NCBI GenBank assembly: GCA_004555865.1
Contig: SFJO01000007.1
Span: 23,298-87,297 of the forward strand
DNA: 64,000 bases
Direction: 5' to 3'
From: Oscillospiraceae bacterium
GTDB taxonomy: Bacteria > Bacillota > Clostridia > Oscillospirales > Ruminococcaceae
A model generated the notes under the pieces. The model did not search any database, was not told the DNA's origin, and saw nothing but the letters and a program-made list of their open reading frames with translations. Both the position numbers and the translations under genes were made by a program. This document shows positions 47,464 to 55,333 of the stretch, piece by piece. How positions within the stretch are numbered: the first letter of the stretch is position 1; each line of letters opens with the position of its first letter.

Positions 47464-47944
47464 TGCGGGCAGAGGGAAGGGATTCGCGCTCCACCTCATC
47501 TGCCTCACATTCGTTCGGCACCTTCCCCGCAAGGGGAAGGCTTTTTGCCGCGGACGGTGGAGTTTGCTATATGGGGATTAAGTGGCGCATGAGGGGCTCC
47601 TTTCTGTTTGTTTCCGGTGTTGTTATGTCTTAATCATCGCACCCGGGGCGGTATTGTCGGACGGAACAAAAAGGTTTTTGGGAAAATTTAAAAGAGAGTG
47701 GTTTTGTGGTATGATAATACCCGTACCGCGATTTCGCAGAGATACGGCGGCCCTGCTGCCCAGAGGGCATAAAACGCCCGGACGCGGGAAATAAAACGCC
47801 CGGGTACGTGTACCATCGGCAAGCCCTTGCGCAGGCCGCCCGGCCCATGGGCGCAAAACAGATGCCCGGCCCGGTGTGCTGATTCACCTGGCCACGTGGA
47901 ACGTATCTGACGCGAAACCGCACGAAAAAAGGAGGAATACACCC
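47464..47944. other. Gap and long leader before the ABC exporter
   Basis: No gene is seen. It contains repeat copy c, a promoter (TTTAAA 47687-47692, 17-base spacer, TATGAT 47710-47715) and then a leader of about 220 bases. The leader has a 13-base direct repeat ATAAAACGCCCGG (47769-47781 and 47791-47803) and a parS-like half (CCACGTGGAAC at 47892-47902). Confidence 0.55.
47492..47546 (-). repeat. Dispersed palindromic repeat, copy c
   Basis: CACCTCATCTGCC, then TTCGTTCGGCA, then CCTTCCCC-GCAA-GGGGAAGG followed by CTTTTT. It is the reverse orientation of the copy at 45771-45820, and its palindrome plus T run could serve as a second terminator. Confidence 0.75.
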
Positions 47945-49687
47945 TTGAAACGCTTGCTTCAATACGGCAAGGGCTACGGTCGCCAGGCGGTGCTGGCCCC
48001 GCTGTTCAAGATGCTGGAGGCCTCGTTTGAGCTGTTTGTACCTCTGGTGGTGGCGGCGGTCATCGACACCGGCATCCGCCGGCAGGACATTGGCTACATT
48101 CTGCGCATGAGCGGCCTGCTGGTGCTGTTGGCGGTCATCGGCCTGACCTGCAGCATCACGGCCCAGTATTTTGCGGCAAAAACGGCTGTGGGCTTTGCCA
48201 CCCGGCTGCGCCACGCCCTGTTTGCCCACATCCAGTCGCTGGATTTCTCGGCGCAGGACAAGGTCGGCCCGGCCACCCTCATCACCCGCATGACCAGCGA
48301 CGTGAACCAGGTGCAGAACGGCATCAACATGACCCTGCGCCTGCTGCTGCGCAGCCCCTTTGTGGTGTTCGGCGCCATGGTAATGGCCTTTACCATTGAC
48401 TGGAAGGCCGCGCTGATCTTCGCGGCGGCCATTCCGCTTCTGTGCCTGGTGGTGTTCGGTATTATGGCGCTCACCATGCCTCTTTATAAAAAGACGCAGG
48501 CGGAGCTGGACGGCGTGACCGGCATTACCCGGGAAAACCTCACTGGCGTGCGGGTCATCCGGGCCTTTGGCCGGGAGGACGCGGAGCGCAGCCGCTTTGC
48601 CGCTGCGGCGGAGGCCCTGAACGGACTGCAGCAGAAGGTGGGCGGCATCTCCGGCCTGACCAACCCCATTACCACCCTTATTATTAATCTGGCCATCATT
48701 GCGCTGCTGTACACCGGCGCAGTGCGGGTGAACCTGGGCGGCCTGACCCAGGGCCAGGTGGTGGCGCTGGTGAACTACATGAGCCAGATCCTGGTGGAAC
48801 TGGTGAAGATGGCAAACCTCATCATCACCATCACCAAGGCACTGGCCTGTGCCGACCGCGTGGCCGACCTGCTGGACATTGCCCCCGGTATGACCGACGC
48901 CCCCGATGCGGCGGCCGCCGAGCACAATGAAAAAGGCGGGTTGGTGGAGTTCTGCCATGTGCACCTGACCTACCAGGGCGCAGGCGATGAGAGCCTTTCG
49001 GACATCACCCTCACCGCCCGGCCGGGCCAGACCATCGGCGTGATTGGCGGCACCGGTTCGGGCAAATCCAGCCTGGTGAGCCTGCTGCCACGCTTCTACG
49101 ACCCCACCGAGGGCCAGGTGCTGCTGGACGGCAGAGACCTGCGCCAGTGGCCCATGGAAGAGCTGCGGGCCCAGGTGGGCATGGTGCCCCAGAAGGCGCT
49201 GCTGTTCTCGGGCACCATCCGGGACAACCTGCGCTGGGGCAGCGAGAACGCCACGGACGAAGCGTTGTGGCAGGCGCTGGAAACCGCTCAGGCGGCGGAC
49301 TTTGTGCGGGAGAAGCCCGGCCAGCTGGATGAAATGCTGGAGCAGGGGGGCAAGAACCTCTCCGGCGGCCAGCGTCAGCGGCTGACCATTGCCCGGGCAC
49401 TGGTGCGCCGGCCCCGGGTTCTGGTGCTGGATGACAGCGCCAGCGCACTGGACTTCGCCACCGACGCGGCCCTGCGCAAGGCTCTGCACCGGCTGCCCGG
49501 CGCGCCGACGGTGTTCATCGTCAGCCAGCGGGCGGCCAGCCTGCGCCACGCCGACCAGATTCTGGTGCTGGACGAGGGCAGGGCGGTGGGCCTGGGCACC
49601 CATGCCCAGCTGATGGAGAACTGCCCGGTGTACCAGGAGATCTACGAGAGCCAGTTCAAGGCCGGAGACGAAAAGGGGGTGGGCTGA
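47945..49687 (+). CDS. ABC exporter subunit with degenerate ATP site
   Basis: A 580-residue half-transporter: about six membrane helices (residues 15-300) and an ATPase domain (about 335-575) with Walker A GGTGSGKSS and signature LSGGQRQR. Two key residues are changed: the Walker B glutamate is Asp (VLVLDDSASALD) and the switch His is Gln (FIVSQRAAS). This is the pattern of the degenerate-site half in heterodimeric exporters such as BmrCD, LmrCD or TM287/288. The start is TTG at 47945, with AAGGAGG upstream; earlier starts add a non-family leader. The partner gene begins directly after the stop. Substrate unknown. Confidence 0.92.
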   Translation: MKRLLQYGKGYGRQAVLAPLFKMLEASFELFVPLVVAAVIDTGIRRQDIGYILRMSGLLVLLAVIGLTCSITAQYFAAKTAVGFATRLRHALFAHIQSLDFSAQDKVGPATLITRMTSDVNQVQNGINMTLRLLLRSPFVVFGAMVMAFTIDWKAALIFAAAIPLLCLVVFGIMALTMPLYKKTQAELDGVTGITRENLTGVRVIRAFGREDAERSRFAAAAEALNGLQQKVGGISGLTNPITTLIINLAIIALLYTGAVRVNLGGLTQGQVVALVNYMSQILVELVKMANLIITITKALACADRVADLLDIAPGMTDAPDAAAAEHNEKGGLVEFCHVHLTYQGAGDESLSDITLTARPGQTIGVIGGTGSGKSSLVSLLPRFYDPTEGQVLLDGRDLRQWPMEELRAQVGMVPQKALLFSGTIRDNLRWGSENATDEALWQALETAQAADFVREKPGQLDEMLEQGGKNLSGGQRQRLTIARALVRRPRVLVLDDSASALDFATDAALRKALHRLPGAPTVFIVSQRAASLRHADQILVLDEGRAVGLGTHAQLMENCPVYQEIYESQFKAGDEKGVG

Positions 49688-51448
49688 TTGGCAAAAGCAA
49701 GCAAAGCCCAGAAGGGAACCCTGATAAAAGTGCTGCACCATGTGCGCCGTTATCTGCCCTTTGTGGGGCTTTCGGTGCTGCTGGCGGCCGTGTCGGTGGC
49801 CAGCACCCTGCTCATTCCCGTGTACACCGGCGATGCGGTGGACCTGATCCTCGGCCCCGGGCAGGTGGATTTTGCCGGGCTGTTCCGGCTCATGCGGCGC
49901 ATGGGCGTGGTGCTGGCGGCAGGCGCTGCCGCCCAGTGGCTGATGAACCTGTGCAACAACCGCATTACCTATTCGGTCATCCGGGATCTGCGCCGGGAGG
50001 CCTTTGAGAAGATCCAGCAGCTGCCGCTTTCCTATCTGGACGGCCGCACCACCGGCGAGGTGGTGAGCCGGGTGGTGGCGGATGTGGATCAGTTCGCCGA
50101 CGGCCTGCTCATGGGCTTCACCCAGCTGTTCACCGGTGTGCTTACCATTGTGGGCACCCTGGGCTTTATGCTGCGGGTGAACTGGGCCATCACCCTGGTG
50201 GTGGTGTGCGTCACCCCCCTCAGCCTGGGCGTGGCGGCGTTCATCGCCAAAAAGACGTATCGTATGTTCCGCCTGCAGAGCGAGACCCGCGGCGAGCAGA
50301 CCAGCCTGATCGACGAGATGGTGGCCGGGCAGAAGGTGGTGCAGGCCTTCGGCCAGGAGGAAAAGGTGCTGGCCCGGTTTGACGAGATCAACGGCCGGCT
50401 GGAGCAGTGCAGCCTGCGGGCTATCTTCTTCTCCAGCATCACCAACCCCGCCACCCGCTTTGTAAACAGCCTGGTGTACGCGGGCGTGTGCGTTACAGGA
50501 GCAGTGTGCGCGGTGCAGGGGCTGGTGAGCGTGGGCCAGCTGAGCTGCCTGCTCAGCTACGCCAACCAGTACACCAAGCCCTTCAACGAGATCAGCGGCG
50601 TGGTGACCGAGCTGCAGAATGCGCTGGCCTGCGCGGGCCGGGTGCTGGAGCTGATCGAGGCCCCGGCCCAGGCCCCGGACGACCCGGACGCGCTGGAACT
50701 GGCGGCGGACACGGTGCGGGGCAGCGTGTCGCTGCAGGACGTGTGCTTCCGCTACCTGCCGGACCGCCCCCTCATCGAGGGCCTGAACCTGACCGTGAAG
50801 CCCGGCGAACGGGTGGCCATCGTTGGCCCCACCGGCTGCGGCAAGACCACCATCATCAACCTGCTCATGCGGTTCTATGACCCCAATTCCGGCAAGATCA
50901 CCGTGGAAGGGGTGGACGAGACCCGCATCACCCGCAAGAGCCTGCGCAGCGCCTACGGCATGGTATTGCAGGACACCTGGCTCAAGGCGGGAACCATCCG
51001 CGAGAACATTGCCTACGGTGCGCCGGACGCCACCGAGGAGCAGATCGTGGCGGCGGCCAAGGCGGCCCACGCCCACGGCTTCATTCAGCGGCTGCCCCAG
51101 GGCTACGACACACTCATCACCGAGGACGGCGGCAACATCAGCCAGGGCCAGAAGCAGCTGCTGTGCATTGCCCGCGTGATGCTGCGCCTGCCGCCCATCC
51201 TGATTCTGGACGAGGCGACCTCTTCCATCGACACCCGTACCGAGGCCCGCATTCAGAAGGCGTTCCAGCAGATGATGGAGGGCCGCACCAGCTTCATTGT
51301 GGCGCACCGGCTTTCCACCATCCGTCAGGCGGACGTGATTCTGGTGATGAAGGACGGCCATGTGATCGAGCAGGGCACCCACGACCAGCTGCTGGCCAAA
51401 GGCGGCTTCTACGCGAACCTGTATAACAGTCAGTTTGAAGATGCGTAA
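49688..51448 (+). CDS. ABC exporter subunit with intact catalytic residues
   Basis: A 586-residue half-transporter, partner of the gene before it. Walker A is GPTGCGKTT, Walker B has the catalytic Glu (ILILDEATSS) and the switch His is present (VAHRLST), but the signature is ISQGQ instead of LSGGQ. With the partner's canonical signature this gives one competent and one degenerate ATP site. The N-terminal 300 residues hold six membrane helices. Start TTG at 49688 directly follows TGA of the previous gene (TGATTG), with GGGGGTGGG as ribosome site; 1:1 production is likely. A terminator follows. Confidence 0.93.
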   Translation: MAKASKAQKGTLIKVLHHVRRYLPFVGLSVLLAAVSVASTLLIPVYTGDAVDLILGPGQVDFAGLFRLMRRMGVVLAAGAAAQWLMNLCNNRITYSVIRDLRREAFEKIQQLPLSYLDGRTTGEVVSRVVADVDQFADGLLMGFTQLFTGVLTIVGTLGFMLRVNWAITLVVVCVTPLSLGVAAFIAKKTYRMFRLQSETRGEQTSLIDEMVAGQKVVQAFGQEEKVLARFDEINGRLEQCSLRAIFFSSITNPATRFVNSLVYAGVCVTGAVCAVQGLVSVGQLSCLLSYANQYTKPFNEISGVVTELQNALACAGRVLELIEAPAQAPDDPDALELAADTVRGSVSLQDVCFRYLPDRPLIEGLNLTVKPGERVAIVGPTGCGKTTIINLLMRFYDPNSGKITVEGVDETRITRKSLRSAYGMVLQDTWLKAGTIRENIAYGAPDATEEQIVAAAKAAHAHGFIQRLPQGYDTLITEDGGNISQGQKQLLCIARVMLRLPPILILDEATSSIDTRTEARIQKAFQQMMEGRTSFIVAHRLSTIRQADVILVMKDGHVIEQGTHDQLLAKGGFYANLYNSQFEDA

Positions 51449-51491
51449 AGTTTACGCACAGGATCATCAAAAGAACCAAGCTGTGTAAATC

Positions 51492-51538
51492 AGCCGGCGC
51501 GCTTCTTGTTGGATCGAGGGAAGCGCGCCGGCTTTTTT
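51492..51538 (+). terminator. Terminator after the ABC exporter genes
   Basis: A 14-bp perfect stem AGCCGGCGCGCTTC / GAAGCGCGCCGGCT, 14-base loop, TTTTTT tail. Confidence 0.92.
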
Positions 51539-51550
51539 CGCGTCGGGGCA

Positions 51551-51590
51551 GCGTTCTGCCGAACCACAGGCTTCCCCTCGATGGGAAGGC
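51551..51590 (-). repeat. Dispersed palindromic repeat, partial copy d
   Basis: GCGTTCTGCC followed by ACAGGCTTCCCC-TCGA-TGGGAAGGC. It shares the GCGTTCTGCC block with the copy at 56189-56258; the CCTCATC end is missing. Confidence 0.65.
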
Positions 51591-51967
51591 TTTGCGCGCC
51601 TGCGGCGGCAGAAAAGATCGCGCCCGAATCTCGGCAAAATGCGGCAAATTTCCATGGACAGCCCCGCAGAGTTCGAGCGGTTGGCCATAGTTTGGACATA
51701 AAATTTCCAACTTGTATAACTCGAATTCGAGCGGCATGTTGAAAACTCGGTTGAAAGAGTGGAAAAACCGGCGCAAAACTCCTGAATTTTCCACAGCCCC
51801 GGTGTGGAAAGTGTGGAAAGTCCGGGCAGTTCAACGCTTTGTTGATGCAGGCCGGAAAATCTGCTATAATATCTTCATCCGGCGGTGCAGGCCTGAACCT
51901 GCCCGCCACAAACAACAAAAACACATAAGACCCGGCGGGGGCTTTCCGGCCGGGATGGAGGAACGTT
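51591..51967. other. Gap with origin-like motifs before the rhomboid-like gene
   Basis: No gene is seen. It holds the palindrome CTCGAATTCGAG (51719-51730), TGTTGAAAA (51737-51745, the same word as beside the oriC DnaA box), TTTTCCACA (51787-51795) and two adjacent TGTGGAAAG (51803-51811 and 51812-51820). A promoter lies at 51842-51870. Confidence 0.55.
51842..51870 (+). promoter_or_regulatory. Promoter of the rhomboid-like gene
   Basis: TTGATG (51842-51847), 17-base spacer, TATAAT (51865-51870) with an extended -10 (TGC before it). Confidence 0.8.
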
Positions 51968-52702
51968 ATGGGCGACTGGCTGGAGAAACTGGAACGAAAG
52001 TATTACCGGTACAGCATTCCCAATCTGCCGGCCATTCTGGCGGGCGGCCAGGTGGCGGTGCTGGTGATCCTTCTGCTGTTCCGGTCAGACATCGGCAACG
52101 ATCTGATGCTGGACCGCGCGGCCATTCTGCATGGCCAGATCTGGCGGCTGATCACCTTTGTGTTCATTCCGCAGGGTACGGTGGGCAGCTCGATCTCGCT
52201 GGTGCTGACACTGCTGCAAATCTATTTTCTGTACTTTGCGGGCAAAGCGCTGGAAAACGCCTGGGGCCAATTTAAGCTGACGGTGTTCACGCTGGCGGGG
52301 ATGCTGGGCTGCATTCTGGCCTGCCTGCTGCTGCCCGGGGCTTCGGTGCTCTCCCAGCTGTACGGTATGATCGCCATGTCGGCGTTTCAGAGCGCCTTTG
52401 TGTTCGCCTTTGCCTGCGTCTACCCGGAGGCCCCGCTGCTGTTCATGTTCGTGATTCCGCTGCCCGCAAAGTACCTGGGCATTCTGGAGGCCCTGCTCAT
52501 GGGCCGGGATGTGATCAGCGTGGGCCGCACGGTGCTGTCCTTCTCCCGGCTGTTCGGCCTGGGGGTGCTGGTGGCCGGGGTGATGCTGCTGGTGGCGCTG
52601 CTGCTGGGGCTGTTGGGCTTCTGGCTGTTTGCCGTGCCGGTGCTGTGGAACAATTACAAGGCCCGCCAGCGCCGCAACCAGTGGAAGAACCAGTGGAAAT
52701 AA
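51968..52702 (+). CDS. Rhomboid-like membrane protein without catalytic serine
   Basis: A 244-residue protein with about six membrane helices. The segment HGQIWRLITFVFIPQGTVGS matches the WR-x-(I/L)T-F motif in the first loop of rhomboid proteases. The helix that should carry GxSG reads LSQLYGMIAMSAFQSAFVFA, without a G-x-S-G motif, and no catalytic His is obvious, so it is probably a proteolytically inactive, derlin/iRhom-like member. The C-terminus is short, basic and repeats NQWK. GGAGGAACG precedes the ATG. It lies upstream of darA-holB-ricT but a separate promoter precedes darA. Confidence 0.8.
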   Translation: MGDWLEKLERKYYRYSIPNLPAILAGGQVAVLVILLLFRSDIGNDLMLDRAAILHGQIWRLITFVFIPQGTVGSSISLVLTLLQIYFLYFAGKALENAWGQFKLTVFTLAGMLGCILACLLLPGASVLSQLYGMIAMSAFQSAFVFAFACVYPEAPLLFMFVIPLPAKYLGILEALLMGRDVISVGRTVLSFSRLFGLGVLVAGVMLLVALLLGLLGFWLFAVPVLWNNYKARQRRNQWKNQWK

Positions 52703-52818
52703 CCCCGGGCGCTTTTCCAAACGATCCGAAAAAACGCAAGCCGCGTCTCATTCGCCGAAAAACCGGCGGAAGGGGCGCGGTTTTGTCGATTTCGCCCAGG
52801 CAGGCGGGGGTTCCCGGC

Positions 52819-52847
52819 TTGCCCCGGGCCGCCGGCTGTGATACAAT
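52819..52847 (+). promoter_or_regulatory. Promoter of darA
   Basis: TTGCCC (52819-52824), 17-base spacer, TACAAT (52842-52847) with TG at 52839-52840 forming an extended -10. Confidence 0.6.
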
Positions 52848-52967
52848 AAATTGGAGCATCGCCGCATATTCTAAAGGGGGGCGCCGTGCGCCGTTTCGGC
52901 AAAGCACCCCCCGGCGCTGCCCGCATTTCGGCTGCTTTTGCAGCCCGCCCCAAGGGAGGCATTTCTC

Positions 52968-53291
52968 ATGAAAATGATCACGGCCATCGTGAACAAAGAG
53001 GACGCAAAGTCGGTGACCCGCGCCCTGATCGAAGAGGGCTTTTCCATCACCCGCCTGTCCACCACCGGCGGCTTTTTGATGGCGGGCAACGTGACCCTGC
53101 TCATCGGCCTGGAGGATGAAAAGGTGGATGCCTGCATCGGCGTGATTGCCGACCATTGCCGCCAGCGCACCGAGGTGGTGCCCAGCAACGTCGGCTACGG
53201 CATTGCCGTGGAGACCGCGTATCCCATGGAGGTCACGGTTGGCGGGGCCACCGTGTTTGTTACCAACGTGGAGCGGTTTGAAAAGCTGTGA
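52968..53291 (+). CDS. darA: Cyclic-di-AMP receptor DarA (PstA)
   Basis: A 107-residue PII-like protein of the DUF970/PstA family that binds c-di-AMP as a trimer. Family marks: KMITAIVNKEDAKSVTRALI, GFSITRLSTTGGFLMAGNVT and ATVFVTNVERFEK. Its signalling targets are still largely unknown in any species. The neighbour order darA-holB-ricT matches Bacillus (yaaQ-yaaR-holB-yaaT) with yaaR missing. GGGAGG precedes the ATG at 52968. The stop overlaps the holB start. Confidence 0.95.
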   Translation: MKMITAIVNKEDAKSVTRALIEEGFSITRLSTTGGFLMAGNVTLLIGLEDEKVDACIGVIADHCRQRTEVVPSNVGYGIAVETAYPMEVTVGGATVFVTNVERFEKL

Positions 53292-54199
53292 TGCTGGACC
53301 GCCTGGCCGGCAATGAGGCCATGAAGCAGCATCTGCAGGCGGCGCTGGCCGGCGGCAAGCTGGCCCACAGCCTGCTTTTGTGCGGCGAAAAGGGCTGCGG
53401 CGCGGGCTTTGCCGCCCGGTGCCTGGCGGCCGATTATCTCTACCCCCAGGGCGGCCCCGCCGCCGAAGCGGTTCTGGCGGGGCAGGCCCCCGAATGCCTG
53501 GAGGTGCGGGGCGAGGGTGCTTCCGGGCAGATCCGCATTGAGCGCATCCGCCAGGTGCGGGAAGAGGTGTTCCATTCGGCGCTGTCCGCCCAGGGGCGGG
53601 TGGTGCTGCTGTATGGGGCGCAGAACCTGAACAGCGCCTCGGCCAACGCCCTGCTGAAGGTGCTGGAGGAGCCGCCCGAAGGGGTGCTGTTTCTGCTCAC
53701 CGCCTCCAGCCCGGCGGCGGTGCTGGCTACCATCCGCAGCCGCTGCGCCGCCTACGACCTCAGCCCGCTGCCCCCGGCCCAGTGCGCCGCCTGGCTGAAA
53801 AATCAGCGCCCGGCCTGCCGGGAGGCGGAGTTCCTGGCGGCGGTGTACGAGGGCAGCCCCGGCCGCTGCCTGGCCGCCGTGGACGACCCGGAGGTGACGG
53901 CCGGCCTCAACGCAGCCCGCCAGCTGGCCGGGCTGGTGAAAGCAGGGCAGGAGTACGAGATTCTGGTGCTGCTGGCCCGCTATGAAAAGGACAAGCCGGG
54001 CGCGTTTTTGCTGCTGAGCCAGTTTGCCAGCCTGTGTGCCGCCGCCCTGGCCGACCCGGAGCGGGCGGGCCTGCCCGCCAAGGCGGCCGGGCGCTGCCTG
54101 TATCGGGTGGCCGCCGCCCGCAAGGCGCTGGAGGGCAACGCAAACACCAAGCTGGTGCTCACCAACCTGGGCATTCGGCTGGCCCGGGCCAACCGCTGA
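53291..54199 (+). CDS. holB: DNA polymerase III delta' subunit
   Basis: A 302-residue clamp-loader subunit. It shows the AAA+ segment LAHSLLLCGEKGCGAGFAAR, the sensor region LNSASANALLKVLEEPPEGV and the SRC motif (TIRSRCAAY) typical of delta'. The Cys4 zinc module present in many delta' proteins is not visible. The ATG at 53291 overlaps the darA stop (TGATG); a GTG three bases earlier is possible. ricT follows after 61 bases. Confidence 0.92.
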   Translation: MLDRLAGNEAMKQHLQAALAGGKLAHSLLLCGEKGCGAGFAARCLAADYLYPQGGPAAEAVLAGQAPECLEVRGEGASGQIRIERIRQVREEVFHSALSAQGRVVLLYGAQNLNSASANALLKVLEEPPEGVLFLLTASSPAAVLATIRSRCAAYDLSPLPPAQCAAWLKNQRPACREAEFLAAVYEGSPGRCLAAVDDPEVTAGLNAARQLAGLVKAGQEYEILVLLARYEKDKPGAFLLLSQFASLCAAALADPERAGLPAKAAGRCLYRVAAARKALEGNANTKLVLTNLGIRLARANR

Positions 54200-54260
54200 G
54201 CCGCCGGGTTCCAACAATCACAAAAAACGCCGCAAAACGCGGCGAAAGGAAAACCATTCC

Positions 54261-55175
54261 ATGAAAAAAGTCATCACGGTCCGCTTTAAACAGAGCGGCA
54301 AGACCTATTATTTTGACCCCGCCGGTATGGACATCAAAACCGGCGACCACGTTATCGTGGAGACCGCCCGCGGCACCGAGTGCGCCGAGGTGGTGCAGGG
54401 CGTGCGGGAGGTGCCCGACAGCCAGGTGGTGAAGCAGCTGAAAAGCGTTACCCGCATGGCCGACGCGGTGGATGTGCGCCGGATGCGCCAGAACCGGGAG
54501 GACGAAAAGCGCGCCTTCAAGATCTGCGAGGAGCGCATTGCACGCCACAAGCTGGAAATGAAGCTGGTGGACGTGGAGTACACCCTGGACCGGAGCAAGA
54601 TCCTGTTCTACTTCATCGCCGACGGCCGCATTGACTTCCGCGAGCTGGTGAAGGACCTGGCCGGGGTGTTCCACACCCGCATTGAACTGCGCCAGATCGG
54701 TGTGCGGGACGAGAGCAAAATGCTGGGCGGCATCGGCATCTGCGGGCAGGTGTTCTGCTGCAGCCGCTTTTTGAAGGACTTCCAGCCGGTCTCCATCAAG
54801 ATGGCCAAGGAGCAGGGCCTGAGCCTGAACCCGGCCAAGATCTCCGGCGCCTGCGGCCGCCTGATGTGCTGCCTGGCCTATGAGCAGAAGAGCTACGAGT
54901 ATCTGAACAGCCTGACCCCCCAGGCGGGCAGCGTGGTGCGCACCCCGGACGGAGAGGGCACCGTGCTGGAAGCCAACCCCATCTCGGGCGTTCTGAAGGT
55001 GCGGGCCGAGGGCAGCATCCTGGCTCCGAAATTCTATCATCGGGACGAGTGCCAGTACCTGTACGGCGGCAAGAAGGGCCGCAAGGGCCCCAAGCCCGCC
55101 GCCCCGGCCGAGCAGCCCGCCCCGGCGCAGGAAGCCCCTGCCGCCCTCGCGGAGGAGAAGAGCGGGGAAGAATGA
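54261..55175 (+). CDS. ricT: PSP1-domain protein RicT (YaaT)
   Basis: A 304-residue protein of the PSP1 family. The core is well conserved: GDHVIVETARGTECAEVVQG, ERIARHKLEMKLVDVEYTLD, GIGICGQVFCCSRFLKDFQP and KISGACGRLMCCLAYEQKSY. The CGxxFCCxxFL and CGRLMCCL Cys are those that hold iron-sulfur clusters in the Ric (RicAFT) complex, which assists RNase Y in Bacillus. The Ala/Pro/Glu tail (about 270-304) is not conserved. AAAGGAAAA precedes the ATG. No ricA or ricF is in the window. Confidence 0.94.
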   Translation: MKKVITVRFKQSGKTYYFDPAGMDIKTGDHVIVETARGTECAEVVQGVREVPDSQVVKQLKSVTRMADAVDVRRMRQNREDEKRAFKICEERIARHKLEMKLVDVEYTLDRSKILFYFIADGRIDFRELVKDLAGVFHTRIELRQIGVRDESKMLGGIGICGQVFCCSRFLKDFQPVSIKMAKEQGLSLNPAKISGACGRLMCCLAYEQKSYEYLNSLTPQAGSVVRTPDGEGTVLEANPISGVLKVRAEGSILAPKFYHRDECQYLYGGKKGRKGPKPAAPAEQPAPAQEAPAALAEEKSGEE

Positions 55176-55211
55176 GCGGGCGCTGAACTCCATTTAGCAA
55201 AAGAATGAAGC

Positions 55212-55261
55212 AAAAAGGCCGCTGCGGCCCGGAAGAAATTCCGGCCGCAGCGGCCTTTTTG
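55212..55261. terminator. Bidirectional terminator after ricT
   Basis: AAAAAGGCCGCTGCGGCC pairs with GGCCGCAGCGGCCTTTTT, loop CGGAAGAAATTCC. It also lies downstream of the minus-strand gene at 55334. Confidence 0.94.
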
Positions 55262-55333
55262 CGAAAGGAGAAAAAATGAAGCACGAAGAACGCGGAAGAA
55301 TGTTGGAAAGCCGCACCGCCGCGATGATAAAGC

